A DNA stretch of 38,274 nucleotides from an uncultured Lachnospiraceae bacterium (GTDB taxonomy: Bacteria; Bacillota; Clostridia; Lachnospirales; Lachnospiraceae), in assembly GCA_947176965.1 (NCBI GenBank), contig CAMWSU010000018.1, positions 1 to 38,274 of the forward strand, in the 5' to 3' direction. Shown here piece by piece: positions 23,048 to 32,154 of the stretch. Position 1 is the first letter of the stretch. Every line of letters starts with the position of its first letter. The notes under the pieces were generated by a model. The model was not told the origin of the DNA, did no database searches, and worked only from the letters and a program-made list of their open reading frames with translations. Made by a program: the position numbers and the translations under genes.

Positions 23048-24460
23048 CTACTCATCCTCATAAAACAAGATCACGGGCAGACCCGTTTCAATATCCGCAT
23101 ATAAAAGCTTCATCTGCTCAAGCGGCATATTCACACAACCATGCGAACCGTTTGTCAAATAAATTTCTTCTCCAAAACGATTTCTCCATGTTGCATCATG
23201 AATACCGATCGCTTTATAAACAGGTACCCAATAATAGACAAACGACGCATAATCCGGTCCACGCAGCACCGTATTTCTGTATTTTCCCTGCACATAGCAG
23301 ATTCTTGACGGCGTCCGGTGTCCCGAACGGATGCTGCCCGATACAATATCCGTCTTTAAGAACAGTTCTCCGTCTTTGATATAGTAGAGCATTTGCTCCG
23401 TTAAATTCACCTCGATATAATCCGGCCCCACGTCATCGCTGCCCTGATACAGCGCTTTTTGCACATATTCCGGCTCTCTGTCCGCCGTATTATGCTCATA
23501 AAACGCCTGCGTCAGGTACGCGCATTCTGCTTCCTGATCAAGCTGATTGCCGTAAATTCCGCCATTGACCGTTACGGTCTTTCCCGTATACGTCTCGTAA
23601 CGCCGTTCTAATCCGTAAGTATCATACTTCTGCGCAAGGGATGCGACATAATCGGCAACTGCCTGTTCATTTAACACAAGAACACCGTTTTCATCCGTCA
23701 CAAAGTTCATCGACTCATCCAGCGTGATCCATTTGCTTGTAACGGAAGCATCCACGATCTCCTCACTGTCACCGAACAGATATTTCATGGAAAAGGACTG
23801 GAAAGCGTCGATCTTTTCCCAGACCGCATACAGTTCCTCCATATCCGGTGTCAGCGCAAGGTCATAATAGCACCCTTTCTGTATAAGATCCACACTGCTT
23901 CTGCCATGGATCGCTGCATCTCTGATCACTTCGAACGCCCGCTCACGGTCAAAGATATGCTTCGTATGATCCTCCAAAACATAGCCCTGCTCCGTGTGCC
24001 GGATGATCAGATCATTTGAAAGCTGCACATCTTCCTCTGACATACAGGAAAGCGCCAATATTCCGTCATGCAAAGTTTCTTCGTCAAACAGGACTTCGGG
24101 TTCCAATTGATAATGCCCGAAGCCGAGCAGATTCCGGCACCACAAAAAGGGATTCTGACTCGCAAGAATCTGTTCTAACTGCGGCATATAATCCACCTGC
24201 CGGGAAACACCCGATAGATCCAGTATTTCCTGCTCTTTCTCGGATACCTGCACAATCAGTTCTCCGCAGACAGGCTCCCCCTGCAAAAGCGCATTGACCT
24301 CGGCGGGCGTTTTCCCCGTACAATAAATTCCATTGATGTACGTTCCGAGACTATACCCTTTTGCATAGTAAACGGCAAGAAATACATATACCGCGGCAAG
24401 TGTCGCAAGAACGCCGCTGATCACGGTAAGCAGAACTGCCCTTAATCTGTTTGTCTTCAT
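23048..24460 (-). CDS. L,D-transpeptidase with VanW-like peptidoglycan-binding domain
   Basis: 470 residues. One N-terminal membrane anchor (about 7-32) places the rest outside the cell. The middle region (about 40-330) contains VanW/peptidoglycan-binding-type repeats (ITLDESMNFVTDENGVLVLNEQAVADYVASLAQKY is part). The YkuD domain (last 125 residues) has GIHDATW, then the catalytic motif SHGCVNM with His440 and Cys442. Such enzymes make 3-3 peptide cross-links or attach proteins to peptidoglycan. AAGGA lies 5 bases before the ATG. It comes 94 bases after ilvB2 on the same strand with no clear terminator between, so it may be the last gene of that operon, though the functions are unrelated. Confidence 0.93.
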   Translation of the reverse strand: MKTNRLRAVLLTVISGVLATLAAVYVFLAVYYAKGYSLGTYINGIYCTGKTPAEVNALLQGEPVCGELIVQVSEKEQEILDLSGVSRQVDYMPQLEQILASQNPFLWCRNLLGFGHYQLEPEVLFDEETLHDGILALSCMSEEDVQLSNDLIIRHTEQGYVLEDHTKHIFDRERAFEVIRDAAIHGRSSVDLIQKGCYYDLALTPDMEELYAVWEKIDAFQSFSMKYLFGDSEEIVDASVTSKWITLDESMNFVTDENGVLVLNEQAVADYVASLAQKYDTYGLERRYETYTGKTVTVNGGIYGNQLDQEAECAYLTQAFYEHNTADREPEYVQKALYQGSDDVGPDYIEVNLTEQMLYYIKDGELFLKTDIVSGSIRSGHRTPSRICYVQGKYRNTVLRGPDYASFVYYWVPVYKAIGIHDATWRNRFGEEIYLTNGSHGCVNMPLEQMKLLYADIETGLPVILFYEDE

Positions 24461-24554
24461 TCGTTTCCTTTATACTCTTTTGTGCCGACCTTTACTCTGC
24501 GCTCTTTTTATTCTCTGTGCCTTTTGGCTATGCGCACGGACTCCCTTCGCCTGC

Positions 24555-26240
24555 TCAGTTCTGCGTATTCTTCTGCAGATCCTCCGCATCGAACACCTCA
24601 CTGATAGAACTTCCGGGCGATACCATCGGAAATACCTTGTCATCCTCGGCAATGATGCAGTCCAAAACAACAGGAACACCCGCCTTGACTGCCTCCTCCA
24701 GCGCCGGAGCAACTTCTTCTTTTTTCGTGATGCGGATCGCCTTACAGCCGAGCCCCTCCGCAACCTTCACAAAATCAACCCGATCGTTCAACACCGTCTG
24801 GGAATAACGCTTATCATAAAACAGTGTCTGCCACTGACGAACCATGCCGAGTACATGATTGTTGATGATCACCTGTATGATCGGAATATTGTAACGGCTT
24901 GCCGTCGCCAGCTCGTTCATATTCATCCGGAAACAGCCGTCTCCCGCAATGTTCACGCAGATCTTTTCGGGGCGTCCGACCTTTGCACCGATGCATGCAC
25001 CGAGACCGTACCCCATCGTACCGAGACCGCCCGAAGAAAGAAACGTACGCGGTTCGGAATAACGATAATACTGGGACGCCCACATCTGATGCTGTCCGAC
25101 ATCCGTTGTGATGACTGCTTCACCATTGGTCACACGGTCAAGTTCCTCGATGATATAAGGACAGGTCAGGGTCTCCTTCGGATAATTCAGCGGATAGCGC
25201 TCCTTTAAGTCCATCACATGGGCAACCCACTCCTCATGACGCTTTTTCGGAATCAGGGTATTCAGCTTTTGTAAAATATCTTTTAAGTCCCCGACAACGG
25301 ACGCCGTTGTCTTAATGTTTTTATCAATCTCCGCCGCATCCACGTCAATATGGAGAATCTTCGCGTTCGGCGCAAACTTCTGTGCATTTCCGACAACTCT
25401 GTCAGAAAAGCGGACACCGAGACTGATCAGCAGATCACATTCCTGCACGCCGAGATTGGATGCTTTTGTGCCGTGCATCCCGATCATTCCGGTATAGAGC
25501 GGGTCTCTGCCGTCAAAGCCGCCCTTTCCCATCAGCGTATCGCAGACCGGCGCATGCACTCTGTCCACCAGTTCACGAAGCTCCGCGGACGCCTCAGATA
25601 AAATGATGCCGCCGCCGACATAAAAAAACGGTTTTTTCGCTTCACAGATCAAATCCGCAGCACGGTTGATGTCCGCCTCGGAATAGGTCTTCGGCGGGCA
25701 GATCTCTTCTTTTTTCACAGGCTTATATTCGCAGGTATTCGCCGTGACATCCTTCGTAATATCGACAAGCACCGGTCCCGGTCTCTCGCTTTTTGCGATC
25801 AGAAACGCCTTGCGCAGCGTATCCGCAAGCTGATTCACATCCTTGACAATGTAGCTGTGTTTTGTGATCGGCATGACAACGCCCGCAATATCGACCTCCT
25901 GAAAGGAATCCTTTCCAAGTGCCGGAAGATTGACGTTTGCAGTGATCGCCACAACCGGAATGGAATCCATATATGCCGTGGCGATTCCCGTTACCAGATT
26001 CGTTGCGCCCGGTCCGCTCGTCGCCATGCAGACGCCGACTTTTCCGGTCGCCCTTGCATAACCGTCCGCCGCATGCGCCGCGCCCTGCTCATGGGACGTC
26101 AGCACATGACGGATTTCATCCTGATGCTTGTATAATTCGTCGTACACATTTAAGATCGTGCCGCCGGGATAACCAAACACGGTATCCACACCCTGTTCCT
26201 TTAAGCACTCGATCACAATTTCTGCTCCTGTTAATTTCAT
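24555..26240 (-). CDS. ilvB: Acetolactate synthase large subunit, isozyme 2 (canonical)
   Basis: 561 residues. It has the full acetolactate synthase signature: catalytic Glu51 in SHEQGAAHAADGYARATG, PGATNLVTGIATAYMDSIP, FQEVDIAG, the ThDP motif GDGCFRMNMNELATA and RQWQTLFYDKRYS with the conserved Trp. Length is normal. The start ATG at 26240 follows AAGGAG by 12 bases; an in-frame TTG at 26267 is less likely. It lies downstream of leuB and ilvD on the same strand but no small-subunit gene is adjacent; the two ilvN genes are about 23 kb away. Compared with isozyme 1 it is the better candidate for general branched-chain synthesis. Confidence 0.95.
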   Translation of the reverse strand: MKLTGAEIVIECLKEQGVDTVFGYPGGTILNVYDELYKHQDEIRHVLTSHEQGAAHAADGYARATGKVGVCMATSGPGATNLVTGIATAYMDSIPVVAITANVNLPALGKDSFQEVDIAGVVMPITKHSYIVKDVNQLADTLRKAFLIAKSERPGPVLVDITKDVTANTCEYKPVKKEEICPPKTYSEADINRAADLICEAKKPFFYVGGGIILSEASAELRELVDRVHAPVCDTLMGKGGFDGRDPLYTGMIGMHGTKASNLGVQECDLLISLGVRFSDRVVGNAQKFAPNAKILHIDVDAAEIDKNIKTTASVVGDLKDILQKLNTLIPKKRHEEWVAHVMDLKERYPLNYPKETLTCPYIIEELDRVTNGEAVITTDVGQHQMWASQYYRYSEPRTFLSSGGLGTMGYGLGACIGAKVGRPEKICVNIAGDGCFRMNMNELATASRYNIPIIQVIINNHVLGMVRQWQTLFYDKRYSQTVLNDRVDFVKVAEGLGCKAIRITKKEEVAPALEEAVKAGVPVVLDCIIAEDDKVFPMVSPGSSISEVFDAEDLQKNTQN

Positions 26241-26351
26241 ACGGTATCTGCACTCCTTACTTATCAACGTGTGAAAAGCACACTTTACGCGCTTTTCCTA
26301 TCTGAATCAAAACGCAATGTTATTGATATTTTTTCGCCCGGGCTGACATTC

Positions 26352-28028
26352 TCACGAATTATGCGGAAGTTCTAAGATCGCGCCGCGGTTTCCGCTTGTC
26401 ACAAGCTCGCGGTATCTTGCAAGGTATCCGCTTGTCACCTTCGGCTCTCTCGGCTTCCATGCGGCTTTTCTATTCGCAAGCTCCTCATCGGAAACATTCA
26501 CGCTTAAAGAATAATTCGGAATGTCCACCGTAATCATATCCCCCTCCTCGATCAGCGCGATCGGTCCGCCGACCGCCGCCTCCGGAGACACATGCCCGAT
26601 GGACGCGCCCCTTGACGCGCCGGAAAACCGTCCGTCCGTGATCAGCGCAACACTGGAGCCGAGCCCCATTCCTGCAATGGCAGAGGTCGGGTTGAGCATT
26701 TCCCTCATGCCGGGACCGCCTTTGGGTCCCTCATAGCGGATGACGACCACATCGCCAGCCTGAATCCGTCCGCCCTTGATTGCCTCAATCGCGTCCTCCT
26801 CGCATTCAAATACGCGGGCAGGACCGGTATGCACCATCATTTCCTCACAGACTGCAGAACGCTTCACAACCGATCCGTCCGGCGCAAGATTTCCTTTTAA
26901 TACGGCAAGCCCACCCGTCTTGCTGTAAGGATTGCTGAGCGGTCTGATGACCTCCGGATTGGAATTGACCGCCCCGGTCACATTCTCACCAATCGTTTTT
27001 CCCGTCACCGTCATACAGTCCGTATGAAGCAGTCCGGCTTCCATCAGCTCATTCATTACGGCATAGACACCGCCCGCTTCGTTTAAGTCCTCCATATAGG
27101 TCGGACCCGCAGGCGCTAAGTGACAGAGATTCGGCGTTTTTTCACTGATCTCATTCGCAAATGCAATATCAAAATCAAAACCGATCTCATGCGCGATCGC
27201 CGGAAGATGCAGCATGCTGTTTGTGGAACATCCGAGCGCCATATCCACCGTCAATGCGTTTAAGACCGCTTCTTTTGTCATAATATCCCGCGGACGGATA
27301 TCTTGCTTTAACAGTTCCATGACCGTCATGCCCGCATGCTTTGCAAGCTTGATACGCTCTGAATAAACCGCCGGAATCGTTCCGTTTCCGGGCAGTCCCA
27401 TGCCGAGTGCCTCGGTCAGACAGTTCATGGAATTTGCCGTATACATTCCGGAACAGGAGCCGCAGGTCGGGCATACCTTTTCCTCAAACTCCCGCACTTC
27501 TTCTTCCGTCATCGTTCCCGCTGAGTGTGCACCGACCGCTTCAAACATGGAAGAAAGACTTCTTTTCTGTCCTTTTACATGGCCGGCAAGCATCGGTCCG
27601 CCCGACACAAATACGGTCGGCACATTGATTCTTGCTGCCGCCATCAGCAGTCCGGGAACGTTTTTATCACAGTTCGGTACCATGACCAACGCGTCAAACT
27701 GATGCGCGAGCGCCATACATTCTGTGCTGTCCGCGATCAGATCGCGCGTTACCAGAGAATATTTCATGCCGATATGTCCCATTGCAATTCCGTCACAGAC
27801 CGCGATCGCCGGAAATACGACCGGCACGCCGCCTGCCTCCGCAACGCCCAGCTTGACGGCATTCACGATTTTATCAAGGTTCATATGTCCCGGTACGATC
27901 TCATTGTAGGAGCTGACGATACCGACCATCGGCTTGCGCATTTCTTCTTCCGTAAATCCAAGCGCATGAAACAATGAACGGTGCGGCGCTTGCTGCATTC
28001 CTTTTTTTACATTATCACTTCTCATCAT
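26352..28028 (-). CDS. ilvD: Dihydroxy-acid dehydratase
   Basis: 558 residues. Fe-S enzyme that dehydrates dihydroxy acids to 2-keto acids, the third common step of valine, leucine and isoleucine synthesis. It shows NCDKNVPG (Cys120), [19 protein letters not shown] (Cys186-192 region) and [19 protein letters not shown] near the C-terminus. The early motif reads VPGHMNL, as in the E. coli enzyme (VPGHVHL), which carries an oxygen-sensitive 4Fe-4S cluster; this suits an anaerobe. AAAGGA precedes two adjacent ATG codons, and either 28028 or 28025 may be used. It sits between leuB (28-base gap) and ilvB2. Confidence 0.96.
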   Translation of the reverse strand: MMRSDNVKKGMQQAPHRSLFHALGFTEEEMRKPMVGIVSSYNEIVPGHMNLDKIVNAVKLGVAEAGGVPVVFPAIAVCDGIAMGHIGMKYSLVTRDLIADSTECMALAHQFDALVMVPNCDKNVPGLLMAAARINVPTVFVSGGPMLAGHVKGQKRSLSSMFEAVGAHSAGTMTEEEVREFEEKVCPTCGSCSGMYTANSMNCLTEALGMGLPGNGTIPAVYSERIKLAKHAGMTVMELLKQDIRPRDIMTKEAVLNALTVDMALGCSTNSMLHLPAIAHEIGFDFDIAFANEISEKTPNLCHLAPAGPTYMEDLNEAGGVYAVMNELMEAGLLHTDCMTVTGKTIGENVTGAVNSNPEVIRPLSNPYSKTGGLAVLKGNLAPDGSVVKRSAVCEEMMVHTGPARVFECEEDAIEAIKGGRIQAGDVVVIRYEGPKGGPGMREMLNPTSAIAGMGLGSSVALITDGRFSGASRGASIGHVSPEAAVGGPIALIEEGDMITVDIPNYSLSVNVSDEELANRKAAWKPREPKVTSGYLARYRELVTSGNRGAILELPHNS

Positions 28029-28056
28029 GATCTTCCTTTCTCTCTATCGGTTCTTC

Positions 28057-29157
28057 TCACACGATTCTCTCACAGATTAAATCGCCCATCTTTGCGGTGC
28101 CGACCTGTGTCACTGTGTCCGCATTCCCATCCTGCGGCATGATATCGATCGTGCGGTATCCATCCTTTAAGGTCTGCTTCACTGCCGCCTCTATCGCATC
28201 CGCTTCCTGATCTAAATCAAAAGAGTATCGAAGCATCATCGCCGCACTTAAAATTGTTGCGATCGGATTGGCGATACCCTTTCCCGCAATATCCGGCGCG
28301 GAACCGCCGCTCGGCTCATACAATCCAAATTTAGTATCGTTTAAGGACGCGCTCGGCAGCATACCGAGCGAGCCTGTGATCATGCTCGCCTCATCGGACA
28401 AAATATCGCCGAACATATTCTCAGTCAACACCACGTCAAACTGCGCCGGATTCTTTACAAGCTGCATCGCGCAATTGTCCACCAGCATATGTTCTAACGT
28501 CACCTCCGGATAATCCGCAGCCACCTCCTCGACAACCTTTCTCCATAATCTGGAGGAATCGAGCACGTTCGCCTTATCCACGCTCGTCACCTTTTTCCGG
28601 CGCTTCATGGCAATCTCAAATCCTTTGACAGCGGCTCTCCGGATCTCGTCTTCATTATAGGTCAGCGTATCGACCGCCGTCATTTTACCGTCGATCATCT
28701 CCGTTTTCCGCTCTCCGAAATACAGTCCGCCTGTCAGCTCGCGCAGCATCATCATATCAAAACCGGCACGGCTGATCTCCTCTTTTAAGGGACATGCCGC
28801 CGCCAGATCATCATAGAGCATCGCCGGACGCAGGTTTGCAAACAGTCCCAGCGCCTTACGAATCTTTAACAGTCCTGCCTCCGGACGTTTGTCGGGCGCA
28901 AGCCGATACCACGGGGACGTTACCGTATTGCCGCCGATCGAACCCATAAGCACCGCATCCGCATCCTTCGCCGTCTGAATCGCCTCGTCCGTCAAAGGAA
29001 CGCCATGAACGTCAATGGATGCGCCGCCCATCAGAATGTCCGTAAATGTAAAAGTATGTCCGTACCGTTCGCCGATTTTTTGTAATACCTTTTTCGCTTC
29101 GGTAACAATTTCCGGCCCGATCCCGTCGCCCGGAATACTAGTAATCCGATAATTCAT
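28057..29157 (-). CDS. leuB: 3-isopropylmalate dehydrogenase
   Basis: 366 residues. Oxidative decarboxylation of 3-isopropylmalate in leucine synthesis, with NAD and Mg. It starts [16 protein letters not shown]; other family stretches are [35 protein letters not shown], the catalytic Lys region [33 protein letters not shown] and [14 protein letters not shown]. The start is set at the ATG at 29157, about 11 bases after AAAGGA; longer in-frame readings run into the terminator hairpin upstream. It is first of leuB-ilvD-ilvB2. The nearest upstream element is a terminator-like hairpin only about 30 bases from the ATG, with no promoter in between. Confidence 0.96.
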   Translation of the reverse strand: MNYRITSIPGDGIGPEIVTEAKKVLQKIGERYGHTFTFTDILMGGASIDVHGVPLTDEAIQTAKDADAVLMGSIGGNTVTSPWYRLAPDKRPEAGLLKIRKALGLFANLRPAMLYDDLAAACPLKEEISRAGFDMMMLRELTGGLYFGERKTEMIDGKMTAVDTLTYNEDEIRRAAVKGFEIAMKRRKKVTSVDKANVLDSSRLWRKVVEEVAADYPEVTLEHMLVDNCAMQLVKNPAQFDVVLTENMFGDILSDEASMITGSLGMLPSASLNDTKFGLYEPSGGSAPDIAGKGIANPIATILSAAMMLRYSFDLDQEADAIEAAVKQTLKDGYRTIDIMPQDGNADTVTQVGTAKMGDLICERIV

Positions 29158-29183
29158 TGCTTTCCACATCCTTTCTGTAATCG

Positions 29184-29217
29184 CAAAAAAAGAGGCGTCA
29201 TGCCATACGCCTCTTTT
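29184..29217 (-). terminator. Terminator (or attenuator) between yajC and leuB
   Basis: Minus strand: AAAAGAGGCGT (29207-29217), 8-base loop, ACGCCTCTTTT (29188-29198), with the T run continuing. It ends the yajC transcript. As leuB begins about 30 bases later without a promoter between, it may also control entry into leuB-ilvD-ilvB2. Confidence 0.88.
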
Positions 29218-29226
29218 CACCTGTTT

Positions 29227-29550
29227 CTATTCGGCGTCAGGCTTTTCGACCTGCACGATTGCCGATTTCTGCATCGGAATTCTGCAATTCTTATTATTAC
29301 CGAACTCTACAATCACGGTATCATCCGTAATATCAATAATGATCCCATAAAAGCCGCTCGTTGTCAGCACGCTGTCCCCGATCTCCAGTGTAGAAAGCAG
29401 CGCCGCCATCTTTTTCTGTTCTTTTTTCTGGGGTCTGATCATTAAAAAATAAAAAACCGCAATGATACCCACCATATAAATAACCATCAAGCCGATTCCC
29501 ATTGAGCCGCCGCCTGCCGCAGCGTCTGTTTCTGTTAATAATACGCCCAT
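29227..29550 (-). CDS. yajC: Preprotein translocase subunit YajC
   Basis: 107 residues: short N-terminus with a Gly-rich stretch, a single membrane helix (about 19-38, GLMVIYMVGIIAVFYFLMI) followed by the family signature RPQKKEQKK, then a small beta domain (EIGDSVLTTSGFYGII). It is an accessory part of the SecDF-YajC complex. The start is placed at the ATG at 29550 with GGAGG 5 bases upstream; an ATG four codons earlier overlaps the ribosome site. It lies 112 bases after tgt, the common tgt-yajC pairing, but has its own promoter at 29595-29623. Confidence 0.95.
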   Translation of the reverse strand: MGVLLTETDAAAGGGSMGIGLMVIYMVGIIAVFYFLMIRPQKKEQKKMAALLSTLEIGDSVLTTSGFYGIIIDITDDTVIVEFGNNKNCRIPMQKSAIVQVEKPDAE

Positions 29551-29594
29551 GTTGTCCTCCATCCATCAAATCACTGATTTTTTCATCACTATCC

Positions 29595-29623
29595 ATCATA
29601 CACAAAAACACACGGCACATCAA
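29595..29623 (-). promoter_or_regulatory. Promoter of yajC
   Basis: Minus strand: TTGATG (29618-29623), 17-base spacer, TATGAT (29595-29600), about 45 bases before the yajC start. Confidence 0.75.
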
Positions 29624-29662
29624 GTCTTTTATACGAATTTTAGAATTCCGCTGCAAAACCGC

Positions 29663-30799
29663 TTACGATTCTCCTGCCGCAAATCCGGCAAGCTTCTCTC
29701 TCTTATATGCCGCAAAACGCCCCTCATCTAGCGCATCCCGGATCTCCGCCATCATTCTGTTATAAAAAAACAGATTATGCGTCACACACAATCGCATGCC
29801 GAGCATTTCTTTCGCTTTGAGCAGATGGCGGATATAGGCACGCGAATAACGTCTGCATGCAGGACAGGTGCAGCCCTCCTCGATCGGGCGCGCGTCCAGC
29901 TCATATTTCGCGTTAAAAAGATTGATCTTACCGCGGTCCGTATACAGATGTCCGTGCCTGCCATTGCGCGACGGGTATACGCAGTCGAAAAAGTCCACGC
30001 CGCGCTCCACTGCCTCCAAAATATTAGCGGGCGTACCAACCCCCATCAGATAGGTCGGCTTGTCCTTGGGCAGGATCGGCGTCACCTGCTCAATGATACG
30101 GTACATTTCCTCATGGGTCTCTCCAACCGCAAGTCCGCCGATGGCATAGCCGTCCAGATCCAGTTCGCAGATCTGCTTGGCATGCGTCGTCCGGATGTCA
30201 TCATATACGGCGCCCTGATTGATGCCGAACAAAAGCTGTTCCCGATTGATTGTATCCTCAAGCCCGTTTAAGCGCTGCATTTCCTTTTTGCACCGAAGCA
30301 GCCATCTCGTCGTCCGTTCCACGGACGCCTGCACATAACCACGGTCCGCCTTGCTCGGCGCACACTCGTCAAACGCCATCGCGATCGTGGATGCCAGATT
30401 GGACTGAATCTGCATGCTTTCCTCCGGTCCCATAAAAATTTTTCTGCCGTCTATATGGGATTGGAAATACACGCCCTCTTCTTTAATTTTCCGTAATCCT
30501 GCAAGGGAAAACACTTGGAACCCACCGGAATCCGTCAGAATGGGTCTGTTCCACGACATAAATTTATGTAAACCGCCAAACTGCTTGATCAGCGTATCGC
30601 CCGTCCGCACATGAAGATGATAGGTATTGGAAAGCTCGATCTGCGTTCCGATTTCCTCGAGATCAGCCGTGGATACTGCGCCCTTGATTGCTCCGACGGT
30701 TCCTACATTCATAAAAACAGGAGTCTGCACCGTGCCGTGCACTGTTTCAAAACAGGCACGTTTCGCCGCCCCCTCCTGCTTGATCACGGTATATTTCAA
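29663..30799 (-). CDS. tgt: Queuine/preQ1 tRNA-guanine transglycosylase
   Basis: 378 residues. It exchanges guanine-34 of GUN-anticodon tRNAs for preQ1. It has TPVFMNVGTVGAIK, the active-site Asp in ILTDSGGFQVFSL, GGLAVGE with the nearby YLMGVGTP and the nucleophile region VDFFDCVYPSRNGRHG, and zinc ligands CTCPAC plus His in CVTHN. The start is taken as TTG at 30797-30799, with AAAGGA about 10 bases upstream and a -10 box at 30825-30830. An upstream ATG (30850) lies before that -10 and would add 17 residues unlike the family N-terminus. yajC follows. Confidence 0.94.
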   Translation of the reverse strand: MKYTVIKQEGAAKRACFETVHGTVQTPVFMNVGTVGAIKGAVSTADLEEIGTQIELSNTYHLHVRTGDTLIKQFGGLHKFMSWNRPILTDSGGFQVFSLAGLRKIKEEGVYFQSHIDGRKIFMGPEESMQIQSNLASTIAMAFDECAPSKADRGYVQASVERTTRWLLRCKKEMQRLNGLEDTINREQLLFGINQGAVYDDIRTTHAKQICELDLDGYAIGGLAVGETHEEMYRIIEQVTPILPKDKPTYLMGVGTPANILEAVERGVDFFDCVYPSRNGRHGHLYTDRGKINLFNAKYELDARPIEEGCTCPACRRYSRAYIRHLLKAKEMLGMRLCVTHNLFFYNRMMAEIRDALDEGRFAAYKREKLAGFAAGES

Positions 30800-30824
30800 A
30801 GCTGTGCCATCCTTTCCTGCAAAA

Positions 30825-30830
30825 AGTATA
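30825..30830 (-). promoter_or_regulatory. Likely -10 box of tgt
   Basis: TATACT on the minus strand, about 26 bases before the TTG start of tgt. No convincing -35 box is seen at 16-18 bases, so this is tentative. Confidence 0.4.
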
Positions 30831-30872
30831 CTGTTATGATCAAACAGCATACCGCAAAATTCTCTACCTCTG

Positions 30873-30898
30873 GAAGAATCCGCATAAGCGGATTCTTC
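30873..30898. repeat. Palindrome family B, copy 3
   Basis: Perfect 11-bp inverted repeat GAAGAATCCGC, loop ATAA, GCGGATTCTTC, between tgt and the vanY-type gene. The arms are identical to those at 13309-13333, and the run GATTCTTCGAAAG to its right is shared too. Confidence 0.75.
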
Positions 30899-30899
30899 G

Positions 30900-30939
30900 A
30901 AAGAACGCAAAAGAATGTTTCACATTCTTTGCGTTCTTT
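30900..30939 (-). terminator. Terminator of the VanY-type gene
   Basis: Long stem directly after the stop codon at 30941: a 19-base left arm (30900-30918) and 18-base right arm (30922-30939) with one bulged A and a 3-base loop. The outer arm AAAGAACGC is the same word as in the hairpin at 11536-11556. Confidence 0.75.
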
Positions 30940-30940
30940 T

Positions 30941-31999
30941 TTATTCCTGTCTTTGCCCGTTCACATACCGCTCCCAAAATTCCTCGAGTGTGATGCCCTC
31001 GCTCATGATGATCTTCGCTGCCTCTCTGCCGACATAGCGGAAATGCCACGGTTCATAGCCAATACTTGTGATATACTCTTTTCCTTTGGGATAACGGAGA
31101 ATAAAGCCGTAGTCGCTGCAATTTTCCGCAAGCCACCTGCCCGCCGCAGTCTCCCCATAGGCAGCGTCCAAGGTCATATGACTTGCCGTATAAATATCAA
31201 GCGATAAACCAACCTGATGCTCACTGTAGCCCGGCACCGTCGTTTCCTGTGATGCCAGCTTAAAGGAATCCATATAATTGAGTCCTTTGTTCATATACGC
31301 TCTGACATGCTTCTCAAAGATGGATTCCTGGCTTGCATCCGTACGGTACGGAGAGCAAATGATCAGGTTCACGTTGTCGTTTTTTGCCGCCTGAAGCATC
31401 AAAAGCAAATCTTCCAAAATCCGCTCATCACACTGCATCTTTCCGGTGATCGTCGTCAAGGAAAAATCATAATCATTCGGTATTGGGTGCTGCTTATTGA
31501 TCAAAACAAGCCGCCAGTCATCCGCCGTAAAGATCATGCTTTCCTCATCCTGCTGAAACGTCTCCTGCGTTTCCTCCTCCGCCCTGCTCGTCAAATACTC
31601 CTCATGTTCCAAAAGAATCTCATCAAGGGAATAGGTTTCTACCTCATTCACGTCATAGGTCTCGTAGCCGTTTAATCCGTCATCAACAATCTCTTCATCC
31701 TCAAGCAGAATCTCATTCAATTCTCCGGTCTGCAGCAATTCTTCTAAATCTGACTCAAAAACAAGCTCCGGCTTCCGCTCCATATCAATGTCAAGCAGCA
31801 CCGGAAGCGCAAAACTCGAGCTTAACAAAAAAATAACAGCAACAAAAGCCACGCCGATAACGCGCGGTATCAGATTCACTAAAAAGCGTCCGAAATGACA
31901 CACGCCTAAAAAAACAAATATGACGCACAGCATCGGGTAACGCAGCCATTTTCTTTTTTTGGAAACTTTGATCAGTTTCGTAAGTACTCTGTCTTTCAT
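30941..31999 (-). CDS. D-alanyl-D-alanine carboxypeptidase, VanY/M15B type
   Basis: 352 residues. A basic N-terminus is followed by two hydrophobic segments (about 22-36 and 43-68), so the protein is membrane-anchored. A very acidic stretch of about 85 residues (70-155) separates the anchor from the catalytic domain. That domain has the zinc motifs SEHQVGLSLDI (His and Asp ligands) and EPWHFRYVG (catalytic Glu, His319), with CSPYRTDASQ before them. It should remove the terminal D-Ala from peptidoglycan stem peptides. No vanHAX-like genes are nearby, so housekeeping wall trimming is more likely than glycopeptide resistance. The ATG has GGA 6 bases upstream. It is divergent from aroC. Confidence 0.92.
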   Translation of the reverse strand: MKDRVLTKLIKVSKKRKWLRYPMLCVIFVFLGVCHFGRFLVNLIPRVIGVAFVAVIFLLSSSFALPVLLDIDMERKPELVFESDLEELLQTGELNEILLEDEEIVDDGLNGYETYDVNEVETYSLDEILLEHEEYLTSRAEEETQETFQQDEESMIFTADDWRLVLINKQHPIPNDYDFSLTTITGKMQCDERILEDLLLMLQAAKNDNVNLIICSPYRTDASQESIFEKHVRAYMNKGLNYMDSFKLASQETTVPGYSEHQVGLSLDIYTASHMTLDAAYGETAAGRWLAENCSDYGFILRYPKGKEYITSIGYEPWHFRYVGREAAKIIMSEGITLEEFWERYVNGQRQE

Positions 32000-32022
32000 A
32001 TTCTATCCAATCGTAGGTTTAC

Positions 32023-32028
32023 ATTATA
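32023..32028 (-). promoter_or_regulatory. Likely -10 box of the VanY-type gene
   Basis: TATAAT on the minus strand, 23 bases before the ATG. The -35 region is poor, so the assignment is tentative. Confidence 0.45.
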
Positions 32029-32097
32029 GTACAATGTTACTATATCATACTTTAGAACAAAATCAAACGAAAAATAATAAACTTATTTGGGAAAAAC

Positions 32098-32126
32098 TTG
32101 TATTTTCGGTTTTGCGCAGATATAAT
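32098..32126 (+). promoter_or_regulatory. Promoter of aroC
   Basis: TTGTAT (32098-32103), 17-base spacer, TATAAT (32121-32126), 28 bases before the aroC ATG. The leader is very short, leaving room only for the ribosome site. Confidence 0.85.
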
Positions 32127-32154
32127 AGAAAAAAATCCTAAAGGAGGTACGGTT

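Noticed and set aside
26268-26351. Possible promoter or T-box between ilvD and ilvB2
   Set aside because: Only 84 bases with no -35/-10 pair of good spacing and no T-box features; operon continuity is simpler.
30941-31999. Glycopeptide-resistance locus
   Set aside because: The peptidase is of VanY type but no vanH, vanA/B or vanX-like genes are nearby; neighbours are aroC and tgt.
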